Positions 9,421 to 17,716 of a DNA stretch of 64,000 nt are shown one piece after another; within the stretch, counting starts at the first letter, position 1, and every line of letters begins with the position of its first letter. Under the pieces are notes generated by a model. The model was not told the DNA's origin, did no database searches, and was given only the letters and a program-made list of their open reading frames with translations. Source of the DNA: Odoribacter sp. UBA944 (GTDB lineage: Bacteria > Bacteroidota > Bacteroidia > Bacteroidales > Marinifilaceae); NCBI GenBank assembly GCA_002293375.1, contig DBDA01000027.1:1-64000 (forward strand), given 5' to 3'. The position numbers and the translations under genes were made by a program.

Positions 9421-10638
9421 ATGGAACTAAAAGAACGTTTTCTGACCTACGTGGGGTTTGACACCCAAAGCGACCCCAAGAGCGAGACCTATCCCTCCAC
9501 CGACAAACAGTTGGTACTGTTAAAGCATTTGGCGGAGGAGATGAAACAGATCGGCCTGACGGAGGTGGAGATGGACCGGTATGGTTATGTGATGGGCACC
9601 CTTCCGGCGACGGTGGGTTTGGAAGAGAAGCCGGTGATCGGTTTTATCGCCCATGTGGATACCAGCCCCGATATGAGCGGGACCGCTGTCAAACCGCAGG
9701 TCATCGAACGGTACAACGGAGGGGACATCCGCCTGAACAGCGAATGGGTGATGAAAGCGGAGGAGTTTCCGGAGTTGGCTTTTTACACAGGGCACACCCT
9801 GATCACGACGGACGGGACCACCCTGCTGGGGGCGGATGACAAAGCCGGCGTGGCGGAGATTATGACGGCGGCCGAATACCTGTTGGCCCATCCGGAGCTC
9901 CCGCACGGAAAGATCCGGATCGGATTTACACCCGATGAGGAGGTCGGGCGGGGCGTAGACCATTTTGATGTACAACAGTTCGGTGCCCGGTTCGCCTATA
10001 CAGTGGACGGTGGTTTCGAAGGCGAATTGGAGTATGAAAATTTCAATGCGGCCGGAGCTGTTATCCGGGTACAGGGGCGGAACATTCATCCCGGATATGC
10101 CAAGGGCAAAATGGTGAACTCCCTGCAGATCCTAACGGAATTGAATGCGATGTTGCCTCCCTGCCAGCGGCCGGAGCATACGGAAGGATACGAAGGTTTT
10201 TTCCACCTGGTCGCCATGGATGGAGGCGTGGAAAAAGCCTCTTCAGAGTATATAATCCGGGACCACTCCCGCGAAAAATTTGAAGAGAAAAAACAATTTA
10301 TCCGGGACGTAGCCGATTTCCTGAACCGGAAATACGGAGCGGGTACGGTGGAGTTGATCCTGACCGATCAGTACTATAACATGCGTGAAATGGTGGAACC
10401 GCATCCGGAAGTAATTGCCAAGGCGGAACAGGCCATGAAAGAGGCGGGCGTAACACCTTTGGTCCGGCCCATCCGCGGAGGAACGGACGGCTCCCGTCTC
10501 TCATACATGGGGCTTCCCTGCCCGAACCTGTTCACGGGCGGTATGAATTTCCACGGAAAGTACGAATACTGTTCCCTGAATACCATGCAGAAAGCAGTGG
10601 AAACGCTGGTGAATTTGGCCGTATTGTGGGGGCGCTGA
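9421..10638 (+). CDS. pepT: Peptidase T (tripeptide aminopeptidase)
   Basis: The 405-residue protein is an M20-family zinc aminopeptidase that removes the N-terminal residue from tripeptides. The metal and catalytic motifs are present: HVDTSPD (about residues 79-85), GADDKAGVAEI (139-149), TPDEEVGRGVDHFD (170-183) with the catalytic glutamate, and the C-terminal GGMNFHGKYEY with the last histidine ligand. The length matches the family (about 405-410). It sits 22 bp after the OPT transporter gene and ends 4 bp from a convergent small gene, with no obvious terminator between them. Confidence 0.96.
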   Translation: MELKERFLTYVGFDTQSDPKSETYPSTDKQLVLLKHLAEEMKQIGLTEVEMDRYGYVMGTLPATVGLEEKPVIGFIAHVDTSPDMSGTAVKPQVIERYNGGDIRLNSEWVMKAEEFPELAFYTGHTLITTDGTTLLGADDKAGVAEIMTAAEYLLAHPELPHGKIRIGFTPDEEVGRGVDHFDVQQFGARFAYTVDGGFEGELEYENFNAAGAVIRVQGRNIHPGYAKGKMVNSLQILTELNAMLPPCQRPEHTEGYEGFFHLVAMDGGVEKASSEYIIRDHSREKFEEKKQFIRDVADFLNRKYGAGTVELILTDQYYNMREMVEPHPEVIAKAEQAMKEAGVTPLVRPIRGGTDGSRLSYMGLPCPNLFTGGMNFHGKYEYCSLNTMQKAVETLVNLAVLWGR

Positions 10639-10642
10639 TTTT

Positions 10643-10918
10643 TTAGCACCTCAGAAACGGACGAAGGATCGACCGGATCTCCGACCAGAAACCGCCGCCG
10701 GAGCAGCACGCTTTTTCGGCGGCGCTTCTCTGTTTGGATAAGAACCACCCGACTACTCCGGAGAGCAGCAGGTTTCCGCTGTTGTGGCGGGCGTATTCCC
10801 ATCCCTCCTTGAGCATGCGCTCCTCCTGTCGACAGAGGCGACGCAACTCTCTTTTCCGCTCGTGGAGTTGCTCCAGTGGGTTCTTATAGTGGTTTTTTTC
10901 TTTCAGTTCAAAGCTCAT
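10643..10918 (-). CDS. Small basic protein, third gene of the YtxH/holin-X operon
   Basis: I do not recognise a named family for this 91-residue protein. Residues 1-45 are charged and likely helical (NPLEQLHERKRELRRLCRQEERMLKEG is reduced here to its character: many Arg, Lys and Glu). A weak hydrophobic stretch lies near 50-62 (LLLSGVVGWFL), followed by a cysteine-containing tail. The gene follows the holin-X gene by 12 bp on the same strand and is the last of three. The same trio order (YtxH, phage-holin-like, small charged protein) is common in Bacteroidales, which supports a real gene with an envelope-associated role. Confidence 0.7.
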   Translation of the reverse strand: MSFELKEKNHYKNPLEQLHERKRELRRLCRQEERMLKEGWEYARHNSGNLLLSGVVGWFLSKQRSAAEKACCSGGGFWSEIRSILRPFLRC

Positions 10919-10930
10919 GGGGCAGGGGTG

Positions 10931-11299
10931 TTATTCGGTATCGTCGTCGTTTTCTTCTTTCTCCAGAATCGCCTTGATAACGGTGTTCATGACGTTTGTC
11001 CGGATTTTTTTCTTCAGTACCAACATCAGTAACGCCAGTAGCACGTAAATCCCGAATACGGCTAAGAATCCCAAACTCAGACAGTTCCATAATTCTCCCA
11101 GGAAAAACGCCAGGGTCAGGAAAGCAAAGAGGATTCCAAAAACCATCAGGATCACCAGAACAAGGCTTTGAGAAAGGATCGCAATCAATTTTGCAATCCT
11201 TTCGTAAGCGTTCAGTTTCAGAAGCTCCAGTTGCATGCCTGTGTAGTCCAGGATGCGGTTTTTCAGCTCTTCCAACAGTTCTCCGGGTTCTTTTCCCAT
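10931..11299 (-). CDS. Holin-X-type (phage_holin_3_6 / DUF1469) membrane protein
   Basis: The 122-residue protein has an amphipathic N-terminus (EELKNRILDYTGMQLELLKLNAYERIAK in character) and two adjacent transmembrane helices near residues 42-68 and 72-95. An acidic C-terminal tail (EKEENDDDTE) follows. This layout fits the actinobacterial Holin-X/DUF1469 superfamily, which despite its name is usually a chromosomal envelope protein rather than a phage lysis gene. It is flanked by YtxH-like and small basic protein genes with 6- and 12-bp gaps. No phage genes are nearby. Confidence 0.8.
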   Translation of the reverse strand: MGKEPGELLEELKNRILDYTGMQLELLKLNAYERIAKLIAILSQSLVLVILMVFGILFAFLTLAFFLGELWNCLSLGFLAVFGIYVLLALLMLVLKKKIRTNVMNTVIKAILEKEENDDDTE

Positions 11300-11305
11300 A
11301 ACGGA

Positions 11306-11605
11306 TTATTTTTTGGACGATGTGTTGCGGTGTGGTGTGGCATGATGCAACTTTTCTCCCAGGCATTCTGCCGCCTCTTCTGCTGCGTGCATCTTCTCTT
11401 TTGCCTTTTGCGTCAGTTCATCGGCTTTCTCCTTTGCTTTGTCGGCAAATTGGTGCATGCCGTCTTTCACTTTCTCGTTCATCTCCTCCCAGCACTTCCG
11501 TATGGAGTCTTTGTTTTTGACGATCAAATAGGTTGCACAAGCTCCTACCAAGGCGCCGAACAGCAGGCCGGTGACTAAATGTCCGTTTGAATTTTCGTGT
11601 CTCAT
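11306..11605 (-). CDS. YtxH-domain protein
   Basis: From the chosen start the protein has 99 residues. A glycine/alanine-rich transmembrane helix (TGLLFGALVGACATYLI) lies near residues 9-26. It is followed by a long charged helix with repeated Lys-Ala-Lys-Glu-Lys steps, as in YtxH/gas-vesicle-GvpP-like stress proteins. An in-frame ATG at 11638 would add 11 residues. I prefer 11605 because the YtxH homology begins there and because the longer start would lie inside an inverted repeat (11631-11655). This is the first gene of the three-gene minus-strand operon, and the inverted repeat sits in its leader. Confidence 0.8.
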   Translation of the reverse strand: MRHENSNGHLVTGLLFGALVGACATYLIVKNKDSIRKCWEEMNEKVKDGMHQFADKAKEKADELTQKAKEKMHAAEEAAECLGEKLHHATPHRNTSSKK

Positions 11606-11630
11606 ATCGTTTGTATTTTGGTTGTTAGTT

Positions 11631-11655
11631 ACACCCATTTAAACGCGATGGGTGT
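11631..11655. promoter_or_regulatory. 8-bp perfect inverted repeat upstream of the YtxH operon
   Basis: ACACCCAT at 11631-11638 is matched by ATGGGTGT at 11648-11655 with a 9-bp spacer. It lies 26 bp upstream of the chosen YtxH start. The symmetry and position suggest an operator or a leader hairpin; no regulator can be assigned. Confidence 0.35.
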
Positions 11656-11864
11656 GAAAAAGTTACGGCTGTCGTCGATGCCTCAAATCTTTAAGTGGCT
11701 GACCTAAAGGGCTTATTTGAGAATAGTTACAATAAAGTATTGTGCAATTATACTAATAATTGACAACAAATGCAAATAGTTTCTCATCGAAGCTATTGGC
11801 GACCGACATGCTGGGTTGTAAGAGAGAAAGAAAATATGTACTATTGCACTACATTTACGTAGTT

Positions 11865-13988
11865 ATGAAGAAAATCATGTTGTTTTTAAGCTTTCTGGGG
11901 GTTGCGTGTGCAGGCCGGATAACGGATGACGGATTGCCGGGACAGGCAGCGGCATTGCAGGAGCACTCCCTCCGTTTTGATACTGTGGGGAACAGTTACT
12001 ACAGCGGCGGACTGATCGGCAACGGCCGGTTGGGCGCATCCATCTACGGGGTGGGGGGTGATACCCTGTGTTGGGAGTTGGGCTCCACCGAGGTGGTCGA
12101 CCACCGGCAGGGCACAGGGACGGATGATGGGCTCTACAACAAATGCCGCCTGCCGATCGGGAAATTACTGTTGCCGTTGGGAGAAAACCCGTCGAATTTG
12201 ATTACAGACCTTTACAAAGCAGAGGTACGGGGAGAGGCGGGGAGAGTAAAGTGGAAAAGTTGGGCGCCGGCGCACCTGCAGGTGCTGTTGGTGGAGCTTT
12301 CCGGCGATGAAGAGTTGCCGGAGTTCCTGTTCCGGCCGGAAATCTCCCAAAGCCCCCGGGCCATTTACAGCAAAGCGCACAGCAAAAACATGCCGGAAGG
12401 TTACCGCCCCAACCCGGATCCGCTCCGCCTGGTGTCGGGGGAGTACCACATCAACAAACAGCCCCTGTTGGCGGGCGGGGAGTACACCACGGTATGGCGC
12501 GTAACAGAGACGAACGAAAAAAAAGTGCTTTGGCTCTCCATAGCTTACTCCCGCACGGATACCGCTACGGAACGGAAAGCGATAGCCGATATCGAAGCAG
12601 CGATGGCGGAACCTCTTGAAACCGTCCGGAAAAGGCACACAGCGTGGTGGAGCGATTTTTACGCGCGCAGCTACGTATCGGTCGGGGAGAAGAAGTTCGA
12701 CTCCTTCTTTTGGAACCAAAAATACAAATTGGGGTCTGCCACCCGAAGCGACGCACTCCCCATAGACCTGATGGGGCCCTGGTACCACAACCGGACCCCC
12801 TGGCCGGCCATTTGGTGGAACCTGAACATCCAATTGACCTACTCGCCGCTCTTCGCCCTCAACCATTCGGACCTGGCCCTTCCGCTCTGCGACATGTTGG
12901 ACGCGAATGTCCGTAACCTGATGCAAAACGTGCCGGGGCCCTGGCAAAAAGAGGCCGCCGCTATCGGCCGTACCAGTAGTTACGACTGTTTGGAGAAGGT
13001 AGGCGACGAACATGGATTGCTACTGTGGACACTCTTCTATTACCGGAAATACTGCCTGTACGAAAACGATGGGGAGCGTTTGGAACAGAAGCTCTTTCCC
13101 CTGCTGAAACTCTCCGTTAACTACTACCGCTACCTGCTCTCGGAAGGAGCCGACGGTCATCTCCACATGCCTGTCAGTTTTTCGCCGGAGTACGCCCGCG
13201 CAGCGGATTGCAACTTTGAACTGGCTTTGCTGCGGTGGGGGTGTGAGACGTTGGTAACGATCGACCGGGCGTTGGGCATCAACGACCCGCTCCTGCCGGA
13301 GTGGCAACGCATCCTGGAAAAATTGGCCCCTTATCCTGCGGACGAGGACGGTTTTCTGATCGGGAACGGCGTCAAATTGACCTCGACGCACCGCCACTAC
13401 TCGCACCTGCTGATGATCTACCCGCTGTCCAACTACCCGTTGGATACGGAAGAGAACCGGGAGATGGCCATACGCTCCATGCGCTATTGGCTGAGCTTCC
13501 CGACGAGGGGCTACACCGGTTATACCTATTCGGGCGCCTCCTCCATGTACACCCTGCTGGGAGATGGCGAAAATGCCCGGAAGCACTTAGAGGTGGTGCT
13601 GGACCGCTACCTGACCCCGAACACCCTCTACCACGAGGCCGGTCCGGTCTTTGAAACGCCGATGTCCGCGCTGGCTTCCATGACGGAGATGCTGATACAG
13701 AGCAAAGATTCCGTCATCCACCTTTTCCCCGCATTGCCTGCGAAGTGGCAGGACATCCGCCTGCAACGGATGCAGACGGAAGGCGGCTTTGAGGTAGGGG
13801 CCGTGCGGAAAGCCGGCGTATTGAAAGAGGTGACCATCGCGAACAAACGGGGCGGGAATTGCATCCTGGCCTGCGGTGAATCGCTCGAAGGGGTGCGGGT
13901 AGAAAATGCCGAGTACTCCGTTTTGCCGGATAATAAACTTCTGTTGGCCATTCCGGAAGGCCAAACGGCCCGATTGCTGTTCCGGTAA
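11865..13988 (+). CDS. Secreted GH95-like glycoside hydrolase
   Basis: From ATG 11865 the protein has 707 residues and opens with a signal peptide (MKKIMLFLSFLGVACAG). The open frame extends 105 bp further upstream but without a secretion signal, so the later ATG is preferred. The N-terminal beta-domain has the GGLIGNGRLGASIYG segment and TLCWELGSTEVVDHR. An (alpha/alpha)6 catalytic domain follows, with WNQKYKLGSATRSD, NLNIQLTYSPLFALNHSDL and HRHYSHLLMIYPL. These are hallmarks of family GH95 (alpha-L-fucosidases/galactosidases) and its uncharacterised relatives. A PL8 lyase gene follows by 12 bp. No SusC/SusD genes are present. The exact sugar cleaved is not predictable. Confidence 0.8.
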   Translation: MKKIMLFLSFLGVACAGRITDDGLPGQAAALQEHSLRFDTVGNSYYSGGLIGNGRLGASIYGVGGDTLCWELGSTEVVDHRQGTGTDDGLYNKCRLPIGKLLLPLGENPSNLITDLYKAEVRGEAGRVKWKSWAPAHLQVLLVELSGDEELPEFLFRPEISQSPRAIYSKAHSKNMPEGYRPNPDPLRLVSGEYHINKQPLLAGGEYTTVWRVTETNEKKVLWLSIAYSRTDTATERKAIADIEAAMAEPLETVRKRHTAWWSDFYARSYVSVGEKKFDSFFWNQKYKLGSATRSDALPIDLMGPWYHNRTPWPAIWWNLNIQLTYSPLFALNHSDLALPLCDMLDANVRNLMQNVPGPWQKEAAAIGRTSSYDCLEKVGDEHGLLLWTLFYYRKYCLYENDGERLEQKLFPLLKLSVNYYRYLLSEGADGHLHMPVSFSPEYARAADCNFELALLRWGCETLVTIDRALGINDPLLPEWQRILEKLAPYPADEDGFLIGNGVKLTSTHRHYSHLLMIYPLSNYPLDTEENREMAIRSMRYWLSFPTRGYTGYTYSGASSMYTLLGDGENARKHLEVVLDRYLTPNTLYHEAGPVFETPMSALASMTEMLIQSKDSVIHLFPALPAKWQDIRLQRMQTEGGFEVGAVRKAGVLKEVTIANKRGGNCILACGESLEGVRVENAEYSVLPDNKLLLAIPEGQTARLLFR

Positions 13989-14000
13989 AAAATACAACGT

Positions 14001-16181
14001 ATGAAAAAAGGATTCCTCTTGTGGATGGCGTTTTTCGCCGGTATTGCCCGTTGTTTTGCAGACGGCGGGGAGATGCTGTTGGTCAAAGAGCGGATCCGGG
14101 AGTCCTACTACCGGGTGTTGAACGATGCTCCGGAGATCCGGGAGGAGATCCGGAACCTTCTGGAACAGTCGGACAACCCCGACATCATGATCCGGGAGTT
14201 GAAAGAGGGCAGCACCCCCCAACAAGCGGAGCGTTTGATGCACACCCTGCGCCCCGAAGGTTCCTGGGGCGACATTGACTACGCCGACCAAAGCCGGAGC
14301 GGATGGGCGCCCTCCTACCACGCGGACCGTTTGCGGACGATGGCGGTAGCGTACAGCGACCCGGCCTCGCCGCTCTTCCGGGACCGGGCGCTCTCGAAAG
14401 CGCTGCACCGCGGACTGGCCTGGTGGTTTGCCGGCAATTTCCGCTGCCCAAACTGGTGGTACAACCAGATCGGTGTACCCAAAATGATGGGAGCGGTTTT
14501 TTTGCTGCTGGAAGCCGAACTGGGCGGAGAAGAGTTGCAGCACGCCATCCAATACATGGAAAACTCCCGCTTGGGGCAAACCGGACAGAATAGCGTCTGG
14601 TTGGCCGAAAATGTACTGGTCCGCTCGCTGTTGCAGGGGGACGAGGAGTTGTTTTTACGCGCCCGCGCCGCCATCCTGAAAGAGCTCCGCATCCACGAAA
14701 CGGGCGAAGGCATCCGTCCCGACTACAGCTTCCACCAGCACGGGCCGCAACAGCAATTCGGCAACTACGGCCTCGCCTTTGCCAACACGGAAGCCTACTG
14801 GACGCGGATGTTCAACGGAACAAAATACGCCTTGACGGAGGAGCAACTCGCCGTGTTGCGCAACTACCTGTTGCAGGGGATGCGGTTCACCGTCTGGAAT
14901 GGGTTTATGAATGTGGGCGCCTGCGGCCGGCAACTCTTCCGGGGCTCCCTGCGGGGCAAAGCCCTTTCGCTGGGAAAGGCGGTACGGAATATGCAAGAGG
15001 CCGACACGGCGTACCGGAAACAGTACGAAGCATTCTACCATACCGATATTGCCGCAGGCACACGGCGGAATGTTTCGCGATGCCGCACAACGGGTACCCG
15101 TTTTTTCCCCTTTTCGGATTACGGCGTTTACTGGTCGGACAAGTGGGGGGCGGAACTGAAATTAAGTTCTTCCCGGGTGATCGGTTCCGAAACCGTCAAT
15201 TCGGAGAACCTGTTGGGGAAATACCTGGGGATGGGGGCGCTCTTCCTCTATAGGACCGGCTCGGAATACCGGGACATCTTCCCGGTCTGGGACTGGACCA
15301 AATTGCCGGGGGTAACGGCTTATGATACCGAAGCGCTTTTTCCCGGTAAGATCGGCGCAGCCACCTACCGGAATGAACATGCATTTGTTGGCGGCTTGTC
15401 GGGCCACGGCCCGAGCGGAGGTGCAGCGATGGTGGTAAAGAGTGATGGACTTACCGCCCTGAAATCGTGGTTTTTCCTGCTCGATACGGTTGTATGCCTC
15501 GGGAGCGGCATCCGCGGAGAGCAACCGTACCGCATCACCACGGCCGTGGAGCAAAAAAACGGGGGCGCTCCGGTAACGGTTCTGGAAGAATATAAGGGGC
15601 AGCCGATCGCCTGTCGGTACGACAAGATAGTGTACGCCTCGCTGGACAACCAACCGTTGCGGATCAGTGCGGACACGTCCACCGGTAATTGGAACCGGGT
15701 GGCCGCCTTTTACGACACCACGGAGGTGCGGAAACCGCGCTTTACCCTCTGGTTCGATCACGGCGTAGCGCCCGCTTCCGCGTGTTACGCCTATGCGCTT
15801 TTTCCGGGACAAGAGAATGTGGTGTCAAAACCGCGTATCATCCGGCAGGACGAACAGGTACACGCTGTTCAAATGGGCAAATACCTCCAATGCGTCTTTT
15901 TTCAACCCGATTCGCTGCTATTAGCGGAAGGTGTCGTACTGCGTGTCGACCGCCCCTGTATCGTGCAAATGATACAGAAGTTGCCGGTTTCAAAGGGAGA
16001 GTATCAGCTTGCCTTGTGTGATCCCTCCTGGCAGGAAGAGACCCTTATGTTTACTTTAACGGGAAAATGGCAGGGCGAAGAATGCCGCTACGAACCCGCT
16101 TTCGATCGCACCCGCATGACCATTGATGTCAGACAGGCGCAAGGCAAAACTTTTTCCTTTCCTTTGTTGCGTCTCGAATAG
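14001..16181 (+). CDS. Polysaccharide lyase family 8 (chondroitinase AC/hyaluronate/xanthan lyase type)
   Basis: The 726-residue protein has a signal peptide (1-20), an alpha-toroid domain to about residue 330 and C-terminal beta-sandwich domains. The catalytic residues of PL8 can be aligned by spacing with chondroitinase AC: Asn197 (TGQNSVW), His247 and Tyr256 (in HQHGPQQQFGNYG) and Arg310 (GACGRQLFRG) keep the 50-, 9- and 54-residue distances of Asn175/His225/Tyr234/Arg288. NWWYNQIGVPKMMG supplies the aromatic patch. It should cleave an acidic polysaccharide by beta-elimination in the periplasm. It is co-transcribed with the GH95-like gene and ends at a strong bidirectional terminator. Confidence 0.9.
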   Translation: MKKGFLLWMAFFAGIARCFADGGEMLLVKERIRESYYRVLNDAPEIREEIRNLLEQSDNPDIMIRELKEGSTPQQAERLMHTLRPEGSWGDIDYADQSRSGWAPSYHADRLRTMAVAYSDPASPLFRDRALSKALHRGLAWWFAGNFRCPNWWYNQIGVPKMMGAVFLLLEAELGGEELQHAIQYMENSRLGQTGQNSVWLAENVLVRSLLQGDEELFLRARAAILKELRIHETGEGIRPDYSFHQHGPQQQFGNYGLAFANTEAYWTRMFNGTKYALTEEQLAVLRNYLLQGMRFTVWNGFMNVGACGRQLFRGSLRGKALSLGKAVRNMQEADTAYRKQYEAFYHTDIAAGTRRNVSRCRTTGTRFFPFSDYGVYWSDKWGAELKLSSSRVIGSETVNSENLLGKYLGMGALFLYRTGSEYRDIFPVWDWTKLPGVTAYDTEALFPGKIGAATYRNEHAFVGGLSGHGPSGGAAMVVKSDGLTALKSWFFLLDTVVCLGSGIRGEQPYRITTAVEQKNGGAPVTVLEEYKGQPIACRYDKIVYASLDNQPLRISADTSTGNWNRVAAFYDTTEVRKPRFTLWFDHGVAPASACYAYALFPGQENVVSKPRIIRQDEQVHAVQMGKYLQCVFFQPDSLLLAEGVVLRVDRPCIVQMIQKLPVSKGEYQLALCDPSWQEETLMFTLTGKWQGEECRYEPAFDRTRMTIDVRQAQGKTFSFPLLRLE

Positions 16182-16186
16182 CCGCA

Positions 16187-16225
16187 AAAACAGAGAACCC
16201 CGGCTAAACCGGGGTTCTCTGTTTT
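16187..16225. terminator. Bidirectional rho-independent terminator
   Basis: A perfect 17-bp stem (16187-16203 with 16209-16225) encloses the 5-nt loop CTAAA. The stem has A-run and U-run flanks on both strands. It lies between the convergent PL8 and outer-membrane protein genes and can end transcription from both. Confidence 0.93.
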
Positions 16226-16237
16226 CAGATCTGCCGA

Positions 16238-16843
16238 TCAGATAATTTTAAACCCGAGTGTAAAGTTAAAAGCGCTGGGGCCTTTTACGTCATTCTGGAA
16301 TTTCTTGAAAGATTTTTCGTAATCCATATCAAAGGTGATTTTCCATACATCAACGCCCAAACCAACCTTTCCATTCCACATCACCTTGTCGTTATCTGCT
16401 TTAAATGCACCGAGATCCTTGATTTTCAATTTGCCGGTAAAAGAGGCCACGGGCCCTGCAAACAATCTGAGCTTCACCACCGACAGGTCGACAAAAGGGA
16501 TACCGAGCATCACCGGAATGTCAAACGAATCATACTTGACTCTTCCATAACCTGTCCCGTTCCCCTGGATATTCCCGTTGTCAATTTTCGTTTCGCTTTC
16601 CCGGTGGCTGTAGTTCAGGGAGGGTTCCACGTAGATCGGTCCCAGGTTGATCCGCCCGAAAAGGCCGACCATAAACCCGGTCTTGGCGGAAGATTTCAGA
16701 TAATCAATAGGTCCGGAGCTGCTCCGGTCCACCTTAAGTTTGGTGTTTGAAACTCCGCCGTGAATCCCGAAATTTATGGGAAGCTGCCCGAATACAGAAA
16801 AACAGCAGAGACATACTGCCGATAAAAGAATGATTTTTTTCAT
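16238..16843 (-). CDS. Outer-membrane beta-barrel protein (PorT-like)
   Basis: The 201-residue protein has a signal peptide (MKKIILLSAVCLCCFSVFGQ). Alternating hydrophobic strands and glycines follow (NFGIHGGVSNTKL, FMVGLFGRINLGPIYVEPSLNY, GLGVDVWKITFDMDYEKS), and it ends in FNFTLGFKII, a typical barrel C-terminal strand. It matches the outer-membrane beta-barrel (OMP_b-brl_2/PorT) group, small 8-stranded barrels of unknown role. It lies 12 bp downstream of the TrmH gene on the same strand and ends at the terminator at 16187-16225. Confidence 0.85.
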   Translation of the reverse strand: MKKIILLSAVCLCCFSVFGQLPINFGIHGGVSNTKLKVDRSSSGPIDYLKSSAKTGFMVGLFGRINLGPIYVEPSLNYSHRESETKIDNGNIQGNGTGYGRVKYDSFDIPVMLGIPFVDLSVVKLRLFAGPVASFTGKLKIKDLGAFKADNDKVMWNGKVGLGVDVWKITFDMDYEKSFKKFQNDVKGPSAFNFTLGFKII

Positions 16844-16855
16844 AGCTGTGTATAA

Positions 16856-17626
16856 TTAAAGATAAATATTCCGTTTAAACTCCGAGAGGATGATGCCGGT
16901 AGCCACCCCTACGTTCAACGACTCAGAACCCGCTTCCGCGCCGGAAAAATCCGGGATGGTGAGCCGTACATCCATCCGTTCTTCCAATGCTTCACCGATT
17001 CCCTTTCCTTCGTTCCCCATTACAATAAATCCCTTGTTTTTCAAGGTTGTCCGGTAAATGACACTCCCCTTCAGAAAGGTGCCGTAACACAGAAAATCCT
17101 CGCTCCGGAAGCGGTCGACCAACTCCTCCAACTCCGTGTAACAGGTATGCACCCGGAAAACCGCTCCCATACTCGCCTGCACCGCCTTCGGATTAAAAGC
17201 GCCGGCACAATCCCGGTCGCAAAACACGTAGCGCACTCCGAACCAGTCGGCGACCCGGAGGATCGTCCCCAGATTACCGGGATCCTGTATGCCGTTCAAC
17301 ACCAGCGAAAGGCTCTCCCGCACCTCCTCCTCTTGCCACTTCCATTCGGGGATCTCCACCAGGGCCAACACCTCCGGAACCGATTGAAATCCGGAAAGTC
17401 CCTCCATCTCCTTTGGCGTAACCTCCATTAGGTTTATACGGGAAGAAAGTACGGACGGGTTGCGTTCGATCCAGGCGGGAGAGGCCAATATCCGCTCCAC
17501 GTGTAAATCCGAACGCAACAGCTCTTCTACCAACTTTTCCCCTTCTGCTTTGAACAGATTATATTTCTCCCTGAATTTCTTTTTTTCGAGACTTTGGACT
17601 ATTTTTGTTAGTTGTTTGCTAAGCAT
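16856..17626 (-). CDS. TrmH/SpoU-family RNA 2'-O-methyltransferase
   Basis: The 256-residue protein has an N-terminal substrate-binding domain (MLSKQLTKIVQSLEKKKFREK then the L30e-like fold). The SpoU knot domain contains LNGIQDPGNLGTILRVADWFG, with the NxGTxxR motif I, IVMGNEGKGIGE (motif II) and LTIPDFSGAEAGSESLNVGVATGIIL (motif III; SLNVGVA binds S-adenosylmethionine). It methylates a ribose in rRNA or tRNA; the target nucleotide is unknown. A -7 box lies at 17693-17700. The gene is divergent from the TamL gene, a common Bacteroidales arrangement. Confidence 0.92.
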   Translation of the reverse strand: MLSKQLTKIVQSLEKKKFREKYNLFKAEGEKLVEELLRSDLHVERILASPAWIERNPSVLSSRINLMEVTPKEMEGLSGFQSVPEVLALVEIPEWKWQEEEVRESLSLVLNGIQDPGNLGTILRVADWFGVRYVFCDRDCAGAFNPKAVQASMGAVFRVHTCYTELEELVDRFRSEDFLCYGTFLKGSVIYRTTLKNKGFIVMGNEGKGIGEALEERMDVRLTIPDFSGAEAGSESLNVGVATGIILSEFKRNIYL

Positions 17627-17692
17627 GTGCTGTTGATGAACCGTTGTGCCTGTCGCCCCTCATATCCGGGCCATGCGAGGTGAAAATCAGGG

Positions 17693-17700
17693 CAAAAATA
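17693..17700 (-). promoter_or_regulatory. Bacteroidota -7 box, TrmH promoter
   Basis: The minus strand reads TATTTTTG, a full match to TAnnTTTG, 67 bp upstream of the TrmH start. A clear TTTG -33 box was not found. Confidence 0.5.
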
Positions 17701-17716
17701 ATAACATTTTCGTTCA

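Noticed and set aside
10931..11299. Holin-like gene considered as a prophage trace
   Set aside because: The Holin-X/DUF1469 group is common on chromosomes and lies here in a stress-type operon; no other phage gene is near.
12165..14579. Long minus-strand open frames opposite the GH95-like and PL8 genes
   Set aside because: The plus-strand proteins have complete family motifs, signal peptides and catalytic residues; the minus-strand products are low-complexity Arg/Pro/Val-rich shadows.
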